Numbered from the stretch's first letter, positions 7,795 to 17,248 are shown. The stretch: 64,000 nt of DNA from Saccharothrix sp. NRRL B-16348 (GCF_001280085.1 NZ_LGED01000232.1:124001-188000), one strand, 5' to 3'. The notes: generated by a model not told the origin, from the sequence alone. Numbers and translations: made by a program.

Positions 7795-8673
7795 GTGTCC
7801 CTCGTCTTCCAGAGCCTCGTGCTCGGCGTGCTCATGGGCGGCCTGTACGCCCTGCTGGCCGCCGGTCTGACCCTCTACTTCGGCGTGATGCGCGTGGTGA
7901 TGATCGCGCACGCCGCGTTCCTGGTGCTGGCCGCGTACCTGGCGTGGGCGTTCACCGTGGGCACCGGGCTGGACCCGATGCTGTCGCTGGTGGTCACGGT
8001 GCCGTTGTTCTTCGCGGTGGGCGTGGGCGTGCAGCGGCTGCTGGTCGCCAGGCTGCGGCCGGCCACGATGACGATGATGTCGGTGCTGCTCACGTTCGCG
8101 GTGGCGTTGGCGGTGGAAGGCGCGCTCGGGCTCGTGTTCACCGGCACGCACCGCCGCCTGCCGCTGTCCTACGCGGGCGCGCGGCTGGAGCTGTTCGGCG
8201 CGAGCGTGGCGCTGGTCAAGCTGATCGCGTTCGGGCTGGCCGTGGTGACGTTGGCGGGCCTGCACGTGCTGCTCAAGGTCACCCGGTTCGGCCAGGCGCT
8301 GCGGGCCACCATGCAGCACCGCGAGGCGGCCCGGCTGCTGGGCGTGGACACGGACCGGGTCGCCGGGTACGGCTTCGGGCTCGGCCTGGCCACGGCCGCC
8401 GTCGGCGGGACCGCGCTGGCGCTGGACGCCACGATCTACCCGTCGCTGCACTGGGCCTGGATCGGGCCGCTGATGGCGATCATCGTCGTCGGCGGGCTCG
8501 GCAGCGTCGGCGGTGCGGCCATCGCGGCGCTGCTGCTCGGCGTCGGGCAGAACCTGCTGCAACTGCCGCTGGGCACCACGTGGGCGCAGACGTTCTTCTA
8601 CGCCGCGCTGTTCGTGACGCTGATCCTGCGTCCGCAGGGGTTCTTCGGAGGCCGCCTTGCGCAGCGGTTCTGA
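7795..8673 (+). CDS. livH: ABC transporter permease, LivH type
   Basis: A 292-aa integral membrane protein with about eight hydrophobic helices. The start is GTG 7795, six bases after livK ends. The N-terminus VLGVLMGGLYALLAAGLTLYFGVMRVV is characteristic of LivH, and the EAA-like coupling region follows RFGQALRATMQHREAARLLGVD. The glycine-rich stretch GGLGSVGGAAIAALLLG near the end is also conserved in the family. It forms the transmembrane channel with LivM. Its 3' end overlaps livM, as expected for a coupled pair. Confidence 0.92.
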   Translation: MSLVFQSLVLGVLMGGLYALLAAGLTLYFGVMRVVMIAHAAFLVLAAYLAWAFTVGTGLDPMLSLVVTVPLFFAVGVGVQRLLVARLRPATMTMMSVLLTFAVALAVEGALGLVFTGTHRRLPLSYAGARLELFGASVALVKLIAFGLAVVTLAGLHVLLKVTRFGQALRATMQHREAARLLGVDTDRVAGYGFGLGLATAAVGGTALALDATIYPSLHWAWIGPLMAIIVVGGLGSVGGAAIAALLLGVGQNLLQLPLGTTWAQTFFYAALFVTLILRPQGFFGGRLAQRF

Positions 8674-9670
8674 GGTTCTCGTGAAGGCCGTCGGGCTGGT
8701 GGTGCTCGCCGCGTTCCTGGTGGCGTTCCCCAGCCTGGCCTCCGACCCGTTCGTGCTGTCGGTCGGCGTGGTGATCGCGAGCTACGCCGTGCTGGCCACG
8801 GGGTGGAACTTCGTCGGCGGGTTCACCGGCTACATCTCGCTCGGCCACGCCGCGTACTCCGGCCTCGGCGGCTACGCCACGGGGTTGCTGATCCTGCGCG
8901 CGGGCCTGAACCCGTGGGTGGCGTTGGTGGTCGGCGCGCTGGTGGTCGCGGTGCTCGCGGTGCCCGTCGGCATCGCCGCGCTCCGGGTGCGCGGCGCGTC
9001 GTTCGTCATCGTGTCCATCGCGGTGGTGCTGGTGCTGCTGCTGGTGTTCCAGAGCTGGGGATCGGTGACCGGCGGCTCGGACGGGCTGCGCGTGCCGCGA
9101 CCGTTCGACGCGGACGTGCTGCGGCCCGAGCAGCACCAGCGGTTCTTCCACCTGCACGCCGTGCTGCTCGGCGTGATGCTGCTGTGCTGGTGGGTGATCG
9201 ACCGGTCGCGGTTCGGCATGGGGCTCAAGGCGATCCGCGAGGACGAGGACAAGGCGCGGTCGCTCGGCGTGCCGACGGTGCGGTACAAGCTGGCGGCGTT
9301 CGTGGTGTCGGCGTTCTTCACCGCGTTGGGCGGCGGGCTGTACGCGCTGTGGTTCGGCTTCCTGGACCCGATCTTCCAGTTCTCCATCCTGGTGGGCTCG
9401 AACATGGTGCTGATGAGCCTGCTCGGCGGGGTGCGGAGCCTGTTCGGGCCGCTGGTCGGCGCGGTCGTCGTCGGCTACGCCACGGAGTTCTCCAAGGCGC
9501 AGTACGGCGACACGCAGCTGCACTTGGTCGCGATGGGCGTGCTGCTGGCGGTGGTGGTGCTGTTCCTGCCGGACGGGATCATCCCGGCGTTGCGCGGGCT
9601 GGTGGCGCGGCTGCGGCCGGGCCAGGCGTCGATCCGCGAGGTCACGCAGGAGGAGTTGGTGCGCCGGTGA
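8657..9670 (+). CDS. livM: ABC transporter permease, LivM type
   Basis: A 337-aa membrane protein. I prefer TTG 8657 because GGAGG lies at 8647-8651, five bases upstream; GTG 8681 is the alternative. Family landmarks are NFVGGFTGYISLGHAAYSGLGGYA in the first third and the cytoplasmic coupling loop SRFGMGLKAIREDEDKARSLG near the middle. The C-terminal LLGGVRSLFGPLVGAVVV is also typical. It pairs with LivH. The last bases overlap livG by GTGA. Confidence 0.9.
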   Translation: MRSGSEVLVKAVGLVVLAAFLVAFPSLASDPFVLSVGVVIASYAVLATGWNFVGGFTGYISLGHAAYSGLGGYATGLLILRAGLNPWVALVVGALVVAVLAVPVGIAALRVRGASFVIVSIAVVLVLLLVFQSWGSVTGGSDGLRVPRPFDADVLRPEQHQRFFHLHAVLLGVMLLCWWVIDRSRFGMGLKAIREDEDKARSLGVPTVRYKLAAFVVSAFFTALGGGLYALWFGFLDPIFQFSILVGSNMVLMSLLGGVRSLFGPLVGAVVVGYATEFSKAQYGDTQLHLVAMGVLLAVVVLFLPDGIIPALRGLVARLRPGQASIREVTQEELVRR

Positions 9671-10398
9671 CCGGTCTGCGGGTCGAAGGGCTCACCAAGT
9701 CGTACGGTGGCGTGCGGGCGGTGGACGACGCGACGGTGACGTTCCAGCACGGCCGGATCAACGCGCTGATCGGGCCGAACGGGTCGGGCAAGACGACGTT
9801 CTTCAACTGCGTCACCGGGATGGTCAAGCCGGACGCGGGCACGGTCACGTACCACGGTCGTGACATCACCGGACGGCCCGCGCACAAGATCGCGCACGCG
9901 GGCATCGGGCGCAGCTTCCAGCTGTGCCGGGTCTTCCCGCGCCTGACCGCCGTGGAGAACCTGCTGGCGGCGGTGCGGCCCGGTTCGGTGCTGCGGGCGT
10001 TGGCCCCGGCGCGTCGGAAGTCCGATGTGGACCGTGCGATGGCGTTGCTCACCCGAGTGGGCATCGAGCACCTGGCCGAGGTCGAGGCGCGTGACCTGTC
10101 GTACGGGCAGCAGAAGCTGCTGGAGCTGGCGGGCGTGCTGATGGCCGAGCCGGACACGATCCTGCTGGACGAGCCCGCCGGCGGCGTGAACCCGGCGTTG
10201 GTCGAGCGGATCGGCGAGCTGGTGCGGTCGTTGAACGCGGAAGGCCGGACGTTCCTGATCGTGGAGCACAACATGGACGTGGTGATGAGCTTGTCCGATC
10301 ACGTGGTCGTGTTCGACCGTGGCCGGCCGATCGCCTCCGGTCCGCCGGACGCGGTGCGTGCCGACCCTCTCGTGCTGGCGGCTTACCTTGGCGGCTGA
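9667..10398 (+). CDS. livG: ABC transporter ATP-binding protein, LivG type
   Basis: A 243-aa ATPase starting at a GTG that overlaps the livM stop. Walker A is GPNGSGKTT near residue 38, and the Q-loop region is IGRSFQLCRVFPRLTAVENL. The signature reads LSYGQQKLLELAGVLM (LSYGQ instead of LSGGQ, common in LivG), Walker B is TILLDEPAGGVNP, and the switch His is in LIVEHNMDVV. It hydrolyses ATP to drive import by the LivHM channel, working as a heterodimer with LivF. Confidence 0.93.
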   Translation: MTGLRVEGLTKSYGGVRAVDDATVTFQHGRINALIGPNGSGKTTFFNCVTGMVKPDAGTVTYHGRDITGRPAHKIAHAGIGRSFQLCRVFPRLTAVENLLAAVRPGSVLRALAPARRKSDVDRAMALLTRVGIEHLAEVEARDLSYGQQKLLELAGVLMAEPDTILLDEPAGGVNPALVERIGELVRSLNAEGRTFLIVEHNMDVVMSLSDHVVVFDRGRPIASGPPDAVRADPLVLAAYLGG

Positions 10399-11122
10399 CC
10401 TGCTCGAACTGGTGGACGTCGAGGCCGGTTACGGTCGGGCGGCGCTGGTGCTGCGCGGCCTGACGGTGCGCGTGCCGCCGGCGTCCGTGGTGTGCCTGGT
10501 CGGGCCGAACGGCGCGGGCAAGTCCACCGTGTTGAAGGTGGCGAGCGGCCTGCTCGCGCCGCGTGCCGGCCGGATCGTGGTGGACGGTCGCGACGTCACC
10601 GGTCGCGGGCCGCAGGCGCTGTTGGCGGACGGTCTGTCGCACGTGCTGCAGGGGCACAGCGTGTTCCGCGAGATGACGGTGGCGGAGAACGTCCTGCTCG
10701 GCGCGTACACCGTGCGGGACAAGGCGGTGGTGGCCGAGCGGGTCGACTTCGTGCGCACCCTGTTCCCGGTGGTCGGCGAGCGGTGGGACGCACTGGCCGG
10801 CGCGTTGTCGGGCGGCCAGCAGAAGCAGGTGGAATTCGCCCGCTCCCTCATGGTCCGGCCGCGGGTCGTGCTGCTGGACGAGCCGTCGATGGGCCTGGAC
10901 CCGAAGTCCACCGCCACCGTGTTCGAGCAGATCGTGCGGATGCGTGACGCGGGCACGGCCGTGCTGCTGGTCGAGCAGAACGCGCGGCGTGCGCTGGAGA
11001 TCGCCGACCTGGGCTGCGTCCTCGACCTGGGCCGCGTCCACCTGAGCGGCCCGTCCGCCACCCTCCTGACCGACCCCCGCCTGGGCGACCTCTACCTCGG
11101 TCGGGCCAAGAACGAGTCGTGA
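10388..11122 (+). CDS. livF: ABC transporter ATP-binding protein, LivF type
   Basis: A 244-aa ATPase. I start it at TTG 10388, overlapping the end of livG, because the LivF homology begins right after it (LLELVDVEAGYGRAALVLRG); GTG 10412 is possible. Walker A is GPNGAGKST, the signature ALSGGQQKQVEFARSLM, Walker B VVLLDEPSMGLDP, and the His is followed by a Gln-type switch (VLLVEQNARRAL), typical of LivF. It is the last intact gene of the operon and its stop overlaps a remnant frame. Confidence 0.92.
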   Translation: MAADLLELVDVEAGYGRAALVLRGLTVRVPPASVVCLVGPNGAGKSTVLKVASGLLAPRAGRIVVDGRDVTGRGPQALLADGLSHVLQGHSVFREMTVAENVLLGAYTVRDKAVVAERVDFVRTLFPVVGERWDALAGALSGGQQKQVEFARSLMVRPRVVLLDEPSMGLDPKSTATVFEQIVRMRDAGTAVLLVEQNARRALEIADLGCVLDLGRVHLSGPSATLLTDPRLGDLYLGRAKNES

Positions 11123-11721
11123 ACGCAGCTTTCTCCGTCGTCCAGCCACACCACATGGACCGCCGCACTCCCGCCGACTGCGAACTGATCCGGAACAACG
11201 CCGCAGCGTTCTCCGCTCTCCCGGAGTTCAACGGACAGACGACCACTGGGCGTGGCCGGACTGGACGCCTGCCACGCGGGCGTACTACTGGATGTTGACC
11301 TTTGCCGACCCTGACCTGATCCAGCCGGCGAAGCGGTGTCAGGGCCGGATCGCGTCGCCTGCCTTCGACCTCGTGCCGCTTCGCCTTGGAGATCGGGCCG
11401 CTTGCCGGTTCGCGCGGTGCGCTCCGCTTCAGCGTCTCGCCCGTGGGCGCCACTCATGGCGATGCACCGTAGGCTGGCTGAGGCCACCGCACGGGTATTG
11501 GGTAGTCGGACCGTTGTGGACACCCGGTATTTTCGGCCACATCCGAGTATCGCGTACGCGAACACGACCGTCCGGATCGCATCGTTGCGGCAGTGCTGCA
11601 CGAGCTTCGTGAGCTGCCTCCGGTTGCGGTGCACCTTCCGACTGTGTCCCTGGTCGAGTTGTGGCGCGAGGGTCGGACTTACCGGTTCGCTGAAGTGCGG
11701 CGGATCGGCTTCGAACGGTAG
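11119..11721 (+). pseudogene. Decayed 2'-5' RNA ligase family (LigT-like) gene
   Basis: No single open frame spans this region, but stitching the three forward frames gives a recognisable protein. Pieces in order are a leader with RNNAAAFSALPEFNGQ, then WAWPDWTPATRAYYWMLTFA and FDLVP. After a gap come FALEIGPLAGSRGALRFSV, APLMAMHRRLAEATARV, RYFRPHPSIAYANTTV (second HxS/T-type motif), and finally PPVAVHLPTVSLVELWREGR with FAEVRRIGFER before TAG at 11719. This order matches actinobacterial 2'-5' RNA ligase family proteins. At least three frameshifts and loss of the first HxT motif region mean it is dead. It begins at the livF stop (GTGA), so it was once coupled to that operon or was joined by deletion. 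Confidence 0.7.
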
Positions 11722-11972
11722 TGGTCCGGCGCACACGATCACCCGAACGGCATGGCGGGATCCTGGTAGCGTCGGGATGCCCGAATGGTGGCAATCGCCA
11801 AGAGGGCAGTAGCAGTCACCACGGGTCCCCACCGTGATCAACACCCGCCGCCGCTCGTTCGCACCCTTCGCCGGGCAATCGCAGTGCTTCGCAAGGGTCG
11901 CCGCCCAGGGGAACCCTGGATTCGATTCTATCGAAGGGGTCCGACAATTCGGGTCCTGTCGGGAGGACAGCG
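11722..11972. other. Intergenic region before the sugar dehydrogenase gene
   Basis: About 250 bp without a convincing coding frame. It carries the promoter region of the next gene, and GGGAGGA lies a few bases before the ATG at 11973. I see no clear repeat or RNA gene. Confidence 0.4.
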
Positions 11973-14231
11973 ATGGGCAAGAGCAGGTGGTGGGCAACGG
12001 TGCTCGCGGCGGCCGTGGTGGTGTCGACGGCGGTGCCGGCCGGTGGTGTGGTGGATGAGCCGATAGCCGATCCGATCCCGCAGGACCCGCGCCAGTCCAG
12101 GCTCGGGCTGGTGCTCGACGAAGTGGCGCGGTTACCCGCCTCCAGCCCGACGCCGCCCACCACCGACACGCGCCTCAACCGGTACAACCGGATCAACTTC
12201 GTCGGTCAGGTGCCGGACGCGTCCGGGCGGCGGTACGTGCCCGACCTCAACGGGACGCTGTACCTGCTGGACGGCGACGCGCAGCACCGCTACCTCGACT
12301 TCACCGCCCACTTCCCCCACTTCTTCTCCGGCCGCGGCATGGGGAGCGGGTTCGGGTTCGTGGCCTTCCACCCCGACTTCGCCCGCAACGGCAAGCTCTA
12401 CACCGTCCACACCGAGGGCGAGGGCGCGATCGTCACCCAGCCGCCGACCTACCCCAACCAGCCGAACGCCGTCGTGCAGAGCGTCGTCTGGGAGTGGACG
12501 GCCACCGACCCCTCCGCCGACGTGTTCAGCGGCACGCGCCGCGAGCTGTTCCGCTACGGCTTCGCCACCTACATCCATGCCGTCCAGCAGATCGACTTCA
12601 ACCCGACCGCCCGGCCCGGCGACCCCGACCACGGCCTGCTGTACCTGGCCGTCGGCGACGGCGGCCTCGGCGTGACCTCCGACGTGCCGCAGGACCTCGG
12701 CAACCCGGCGGGCAAGATCCTCCGCATCGACCCCGCCGGCACGAACGGCCCGAACGGGCGGTACGGCATCCCGGCCACCAACCCGTTCGTCGGCCGGCCC
12801 GGCGCGCTCGGCGAGATCTACGCCTACGGCATGCGCGACCCGCACCGGTTCACCTGGGACCGCGGCGGCGGGCACGCCCTGTACGTCGGGCACATCGGCC
12901 AGCACTCGATCGAGGCCGTGTACGAGGTCCGCGCGGGCGACAACCTGGGCTGGAGCAAGCGGGAGGGCGCGTTCACCTACCGCCACGAGGACCAGTGCCA
13001 CCTCTACCCGCTCCCGGCTGACGACGACCGCCACGGCTACACCTACCCGGTGGCCGCCTACGACCACGACCCGCCGGCCGGGTGGTCGTGCACCACCGAC
13101 AGCGGCCACGCCATCTCCGGCGGCCAGGTCTACCGGGGCAGCGCCGTGCCGGGCCTGCACGGCAAGTACGTCTTCGGCGACCTGGTCGACGGCCGCGTCT
13201 TCTACACCGACGTGGCGCGGATGCGGCGTGGTGAGCCGCCGGCGCCGCTGCACGAGCTGAAGGTGTTCGACACCGACGGCACCGAGCGGCGGATGGCGGA
13301 CATCGTCGGTGACGGCCGCGTCGACCTGCGGTTCGGCACCGACGCCGCAGGCGAGCTGTACCTCCTGTCCAAAGCGGACGGTCGGATCCGGCAGGTCGTC
13401 GGCACGCGCGAGGGCCTGCGGTCCGAGGTGACGCCCGACGTGGCCCGGAACCTGGTGGCGCACTACGACTTCGAGCACCCGTTCCCGGTGGACGACGCCC
13501 GTGAGCTCGACCTCGGCGAGTCGCGGACCCTGTTCCGACTCGTCAACGGCGGCGACCGCATGCGCACCCGCGACCCGGCGTTCCCCGGCGCCGGCAACGC
13601 CCTGGAACTGCGCGCCCAACCCGGCGCGAACGACGACTGGAAGGCGGGCGTGTGGGACGCGGACGGCGCCGAGTCGCTGCGGGCGTTCAACGGCGCCAAG
13701 GGGATCACCATCATGGGCTGGTTCAAGCAGACCGGCGCCAACCCCGCCCCCGGTCACGGCGCGGTCGGGCTCGCGGGTCTGCTGAGCGGTGACTCCGAGG
13801 GGCACGCCGTCCGCGCGTTGATCGAGGCGTTCGAGGTCGACGGGCAGCTCCGACTGGTCGCCCTCGGGCGGAGGATCGACGGCGGCGCGTCCCAGACCTA
13901 CGCCGCCGACGTGGCCTGGCAGGACGTGCTGCCGCCGAACCGCTGGGTGCACCTGGCGGCCACGTTCGACTTCACCACGGGTCGGATGGCGCTCTACCGC
14001 GACGGACGGCCGCTGCCCGGCTTCTACACCGTGCCCGGCGATCCGTGGCGGGTCGACGGCACCGGCACGTCGGCCACCGACCCGAGGGGCATCAAGGTGG
14101 GCGGCAGCTTCCCGCAGGACACGGCGGAGCGGAACCCGTGCACGTGCCGGGTGGATTCGCTGATGTTCCTGGACGTCGCCGCGTCGGCGGAGGTGGTGGC
14201 CGCGCAGTACCGCCGGTTCACGAGGCGCTAG
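11973..14231 (+). CDS. Secreted PQQ-type sugar dehydrogenase with C-terminal LamG-like domain
   Basis: A 752-aa protein with a signal peptide (hydrophobic residues 8-24). Residues about 60-475 form a six-bladed propeller of the glucose/sorbosone dehydrogenase family. Visible landmarks are FGFVAFHPDF, LLYLAVGDGG, GNPAGKILRIDP, EIYAYGMRDPHRFTWD and GDNLGWSKREG. Residues about 490-750 look like a concanavalin/LamG domain with IMGWFKQTG and NRWVHLAATFDFTTGRMALYRDG. The propeller probably oxidises a sugar using PQQ outside the cell, and the LamG part probably binds a glycan. A catalytically inactive sugar-binding role is possible. It stands alone with its own RBS and converges on the TPR gene. Confidence 0.82.
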   Translation: MGKSRWWATVLAAAVVVSTAVPAGGVVDEPIADPIPQDPRQSRLGLVLDEVARLPASSPTPPTTDTRLNRYNRINFVGQVPDASGRRYVPDLNGTLYLLDGDAQHRYLDFTAHFPHFFSGRGMGSGFGFVAFHPDFARNGKLYTVHTEGEGAIVTQPPTYPNQPNAVVQSVVWEWTATDPSADVFSGTRRELFRYGFATYIHAVQQIDFNPTARPGDPDHGLLYLAVGDGGLGVTSDVPQDLGNPAGKILRIDPAGTNGPNGRYGIPATNPFVGRPGALGEIYAYGMRDPHRFTWDRGGGHALYVGHIGQHSIEAVYEVRAGDNLGWSKREGAFTYRHEDQCHLYPLPADDDRHGYTYPVAAYDHDPPAGWSCTTDSGHAISGGQVYRGSAVPGLHGKYVFGDLVDGRVFYTDVARMRRGEPPAPLHELKVFDTDGTERRMADIVGDGRVDLRFGTDAAGELYLLSKADGRIRQVVGTREGLRSEVTPDVARNLVAHYDFEHPFPVDDARELDLGESRTLFRLVNGGDRMRTRDPAFPGAGNALELRAQPGANDDWKAGVWDADGAESLRAFNGAKGITIMGWFKQTGANPAPGHGAVGLAGLLSGDSEGHAVRALIEAFEVDGQLRLVALGRRIDGGASQTYAADVAWQDVLPPNRWVHLAATFDFTTGRMALYRDGRPLPGFYTVPGDPWRVDGTGTSATDPRGIKVGGSFPQDTAERNPCTCRVDSLMFLDVAASAEVVAAQYRRFTRR

Positions 14232-15232
14232 AAGGTCGGGCGTTCGGTGGACTCCGGATCCTGGTGCCACGACAGCAACTTCGTCCGGTGGGCCCGGGCC
14301 AGGGCGGCGCGCCGCGCCTGGACCGGGTGCCCGGCCAGCACGCCTTCGGCGGTGTCGAACTCGCGCAACGCCTCGGTGTCCGCCTCGTCCGAACCGAGCG
14401 ACGCCAGACCGATGCCGCGCCACAGCCGCAGCACGCCGACCACCGGCGCGCCGGGCGCCGCCGGCTCGATCACGGCGAGGTGCCGGTCGATGCCGGGCAG
14501 GGCGTCGTGCGGGCCCTGCCGTGCCAGCACCACCTCGCACCACCGGTCGACGGCGTCGGCCGTCACGGACTGGTCCGGCGCGTGCCGCAGCAGGAGGTCG
14601 ATGCTCCGGACGAGGTGCGCCTCGGCCTCGTCCGCCCGCCCCAGGTCGTCCAACGCCTGCCGCAGGGAGTGGTGGCTGACCGCCGCCGCGCAGCTGCCGG
14701 GCGCGATCCGCTCGGCCAGCTCGACGGCTTCCCGGGCGGCGTGCTCGGCGGCCCGCCCCTCGCCCTGCAACCGGAACGCGTGGGACAGGTCGTTGAGCGT
14801 GCAGACCACCGCCTCGCCGGCCCGACCCACGGCCCGCAGGATGGCCAACGCGCCGGTGAACGCCGTGACCGCGTCGTCCAACGCCCCCGTGTCACGCAGC
14901 GCGCACGCACGGCAGGCGAGCACCTCGGCGTGCAGCGCGCCGTTCGGCTCGGCCTGTTCGACCAGGTCAAGGGCCTTCGTCAAGGTCTCCAGGGCGCGGT
15001 CCGGGGCGTCGCGCCCCAGATCGACCCGCCCGTGCCCGGCCAACGCCTTGGCGAGCAGCACGGCGACCTCGCGGTCACGGGTGTCGAGGCCGGCCAGCTC
15101 GTAGGCGGCGACGGTGTACAGGTCGGCGGCCTCCGGCAACCGGCCGGCGAGCAGCGCCGAATCGCCCTCCCGCAGCCGCCAGCGCGCCAGCCCGACCCGG
15201 CCGTTCCGCTCGTCCCGCCCTGTCCGCGCCAC
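14228..15232 (-). CDS. Tetratricopeptide repeat protein
   Basis: A 334-aa soluble protein made largely of TPR-like helix pairs. The repeating pattern of A, L and G positions is seen in GDSALLAGRLPEAADLYTVAA, then RALETLTKALDLVEQA, GALDDAVTAFTGALAILRA and EGRAAEHAAREAVELAERI. No DNA-binding or catalytic domain is visible. Such proteins in actinomycetes often scaffold or regulate other proteins, but the partner is unknown. The stop overlaps that of the sugar dehydrogenase in a convergent arrangement. Confidence 0.75.
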   Translation of the reverse strand: MARTGRDERNGRVGLARWRLREGDSALLAGRLPEAADLYTVAAYELAGLDTRDREVAVLLAKALAGHGRVDLGRDAPDRALETLTKALDLVEQAEPNGALHAEVLACRACALRDTGALDDAVTAFTGALAILRAVGRAGEAVVCTLNDLSHAFRLQGEGRAAEHAAREAVELAERIAPGSCAAAVSHHSLRQALDDLGRADEAEAHLVRSIDLLLRHAPDQSVTADAVDRWCEVVLARQGPHDALPGIDRHLAVIEPAAPGAPVVGVLRLWRGIGLASLGSDEADTEALREFDTAEGVLAGHPVQARRAALARAHRTKLLSWHQDPESTERPTF

Positions 15233-15411
15233 CGCACCTCCCAGCCGCGGCGGGTGCGGCCGCCACGTCAGAACGCCGTTCCTCCTCCTTGATCGTCTCG
15301 ACTTGATAGCCCGTTAGGCGGACATTGACCGATTCACCCGAACGGTCCACGTGACGTGGGAGCCATCCGGCCGTGCACGGGTCCGCCGGCTGGTGGCGGA
15401 CCCGTGCACGC

Positions 15412-15795
15412 TCACAGCTGGCCGGTGCGGAACTTGTCCAGGACCCGGCGTTCCCGCTTGGTCGGCCTGCCCGCGCCGCGGTCACGCCGGGCGACCTGCG
15501 CGGGAGCTTCCGTCGGCTTCGGTGGCGGCGGGGTGCGGTCGAGGAAGCAGCCGACCGCGTCGGCCGCGCCGACCCGCTTCTGGATCACCCGAACGACCTC
15601 CACGATCCGGACCGTGTCACCCACTCGTGCACGTACTTCGTCACCGGGTGACACGGACGTGGCGGGCTTGGCCGGCTTGTCGTTGACGCGCACGTGCCCG
15701 CCCTTGCACGCCGCCGCGGCGTCGGATCGGGTCTTGGTCAGCCGGACCGCCCACAGCCAGCGGTCCACACGGGTGGACTCCACGCCGTACATCAT
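15412..15795 (-). CDS. S4 domain RNA-binding protein (Hsp15-like)
   Basis: A 127-aa basic protein. Residues 8-60 form an S4 domain: TRVDRWLWAVRLTKTRSDA, GGHVRVNDKPAKPATSVSPG, then RVGDTVRIVEVVRV. The C-terminal tail is basic and ends in GRPTKRERRVLDKFR, as in Hsp15/YrfH and related proteins. In E. coli Hsp15 binds stalled 50S subunits carrying peptidyl-tRNA; a similar ribosome-rescue role is likely here. The length is normal for the family. It is downstream of the secreted hydrolase on the same strand. Confidence 0.9.
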   Translation of the reverse strand: MMYGVESTRVDRWLWAVRLTKTRSDAAAACKGGHVRVNDKPAKPATSVSPGDEVRARVGDTVRIVEVVRVIQKRVGAADAVGCFLDRTPPPPKPTEAPAQVARRDRGAGRPTKRERRVLDKFRTGQL

Positions 15796-15831
15796 GACCC
15801 CTCCGCCGTCGGCTCGGTGTGACGGTCGGCG

Positions 15832-17199
15832 TCAGGGGCAGGTGGCGTTCGCGGGCGGCAGGCGGCGGTCGGTGACGTAGGCGCTCACGTGCTCGATGAC
15901 GCACGGGTTCATCATCGCCGCGAACAGGTTGTGCCCCGGCCCGTCGTGGAAGATCGTGCGGCTGCCCGCGACCTGGTCCGTCACCCGTTTCGTCGGCGCG
16001 TGGTCCTGCCAGGTGCCCGCGCCCAGGAACGGCGGCAGCGTCGACGGCAGCGGCGCGGGCGGGTTGGCGGTCGGGGTCGGCCAGCCCGTGCACGTCAGCG
16101 GCAGGTGCCAGGCCAGGGGGAACGACGCGCCGGTGTTGGGCGCGATCCGCCGCAGCCGGTCGACGGCGCGCGTGACCTGCCGGAAGTCGGAGTGCGGGAA
16201 GTCGAGGCACTCCTTCACCCCGCCGCCGGGCAGGCCGGGGTTCGGGTCACGGCCCGGCGGTGGCGCGAACCCGGACGCGTCGCCCGCCTCGGCCGCCGCG
16301 ATGGCCCGCACCAGCTCGTCCCACCGGTCGGGGCCACCCCTGAGCTTGCCGAACGCGAGCGCCCGCAACTGGGTGCCGTCGTAGGCGACGCCGGCCGAGA
16401 GGGCCGGGATCGGCTCGGCGTCGGCCTTGGCGACGAGCGCCTGCCAGCGCTGCTCGACACCCGGCCCGGCCCAGTCCAGGAACCGCCGCGCGAACGCCTC
16501 GTTGTCCCGGGCGATCGCGTCGAGCTCACGGTCCCAATCACGCGCGCTGTGGTTGCCCGTGCCGTCGACGTAGACCGTGCGCACGCGGTGCGGATACCGC
16601 CGGGCGTAGGCCTGCGCGATCACGCCGCCGTACGAGGTGCCGATGAAGTTCACCCGCCGCTCGCCGAGCGCCACCCGGATGGCCTCGACGTCACGGGCGT
16701 CGCTGCCCGAGTCCATGTGGTCGAACAGGTCGGGGTCGGTGTCGCGGCACCGGTCGCCCCGCGCGCGGTTGTCGGCGACGAGCCGGTCGAACCCGGCCTG
16801 GTCGGCGGGGAAGCGGGGCGTGCGCAGCAGCCGCCAGTCGCAGTCCAGCGCCGGGGCGCTGAGGCCCGGGTAGCCGCGCGGGTCCCACGTGACGACGTCC
16901 ATCGACTCGCGGATCCGGTCGAAGACCTGCGGCCGGGACCGCATGATGGCGATCTGGTCGCCCTGGGGACCGCCGAAGTTGACCAGGACCGTGCCCCGGC
17001 GGACACCGGTGGCGGGCAGGCGGGCCAGCTTCAGCGTGACGGTCCGGGCGGAGGTCACGGGCACGGGCAGGTCGGCGCACTCGGCGGCGACCGCGCTGTC
17101 GCCGGGACAGGGTTGCCAGGCGAGGTGGTCCGGCGGCCGGTCGGCGTGCGGCGGCACGACGAGCAGCAGCGGCAGGAGGAGTTTGATCACGCGGCCCAC
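15832..17199 (-). CDS. Secreted alpha/beta hydrolase (peptidase S33 / tripeptidyl aminopeptidase type)
   Basis: A 455-aa protein starting at GTG 17199 or 17190, followed directly by a signal peptide (VIKLLLPLLLVVPPHA). The fold is that of SCO-type tripeptidyl aminopeptidases. VLVNFGGPQGDQI is the oxyanion region, VVTWDPRGYPGLS follows, and the nucleophile elbow is FIGTSYGGVIAQAYARRYP with Ser in GTSYG. The C-terminal TAP-like part ends with the His in DGPGHNLF. It probably cleaves peptides or esters outside the cell. No strong RBS is visible. It is divergent from a sensor kinase. Confidence 0.85.
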   Translation of the reverse strand: MGRVIKLLLPLLLVVPPHADRPPDHLAWQPCPGDSAVAAECADLPVPVTSARTVTLKLARLPATGVRRGTVLVNFGGPQGDQIAIMRSRPQVFDRIRESMDVVTWDPRGYPGLSAPALDCDWRLLRTPRFPADQAGFDRLVADNRARGDRCRDTDPDLFDHMDSGSDARDVEAIRVALGERRVNFIGTSYGGVIAQAYARRYPHRVRTVYVDGTGNHSARDWDRELDAIARDNEAFARRFLDWAGPGVEQRWQALVAKADAEPIPALSAGVAYDGTQLRALAFGKLRGGPDRWDELVRAIAAAEAGDASGFAPPPGRDPNPGLPGGGVKECLDFPHSDFRQVTRAVDRLRRIAPNTGASFPLAWHLPLTCTGWPTPTANPPAPLPSTLPPFLGAGTWQDHAPTKRVTDQVAGSRTIFHDGPGHNLFAAMMNPCVIEHVSAYVTDRRLPPANATCP

Positions 17200-17248
17200 G
17201 CTAGGAAGACCGGGCCGCCGGACGCTGTTCGCGATCGTCGTCGGCGTT

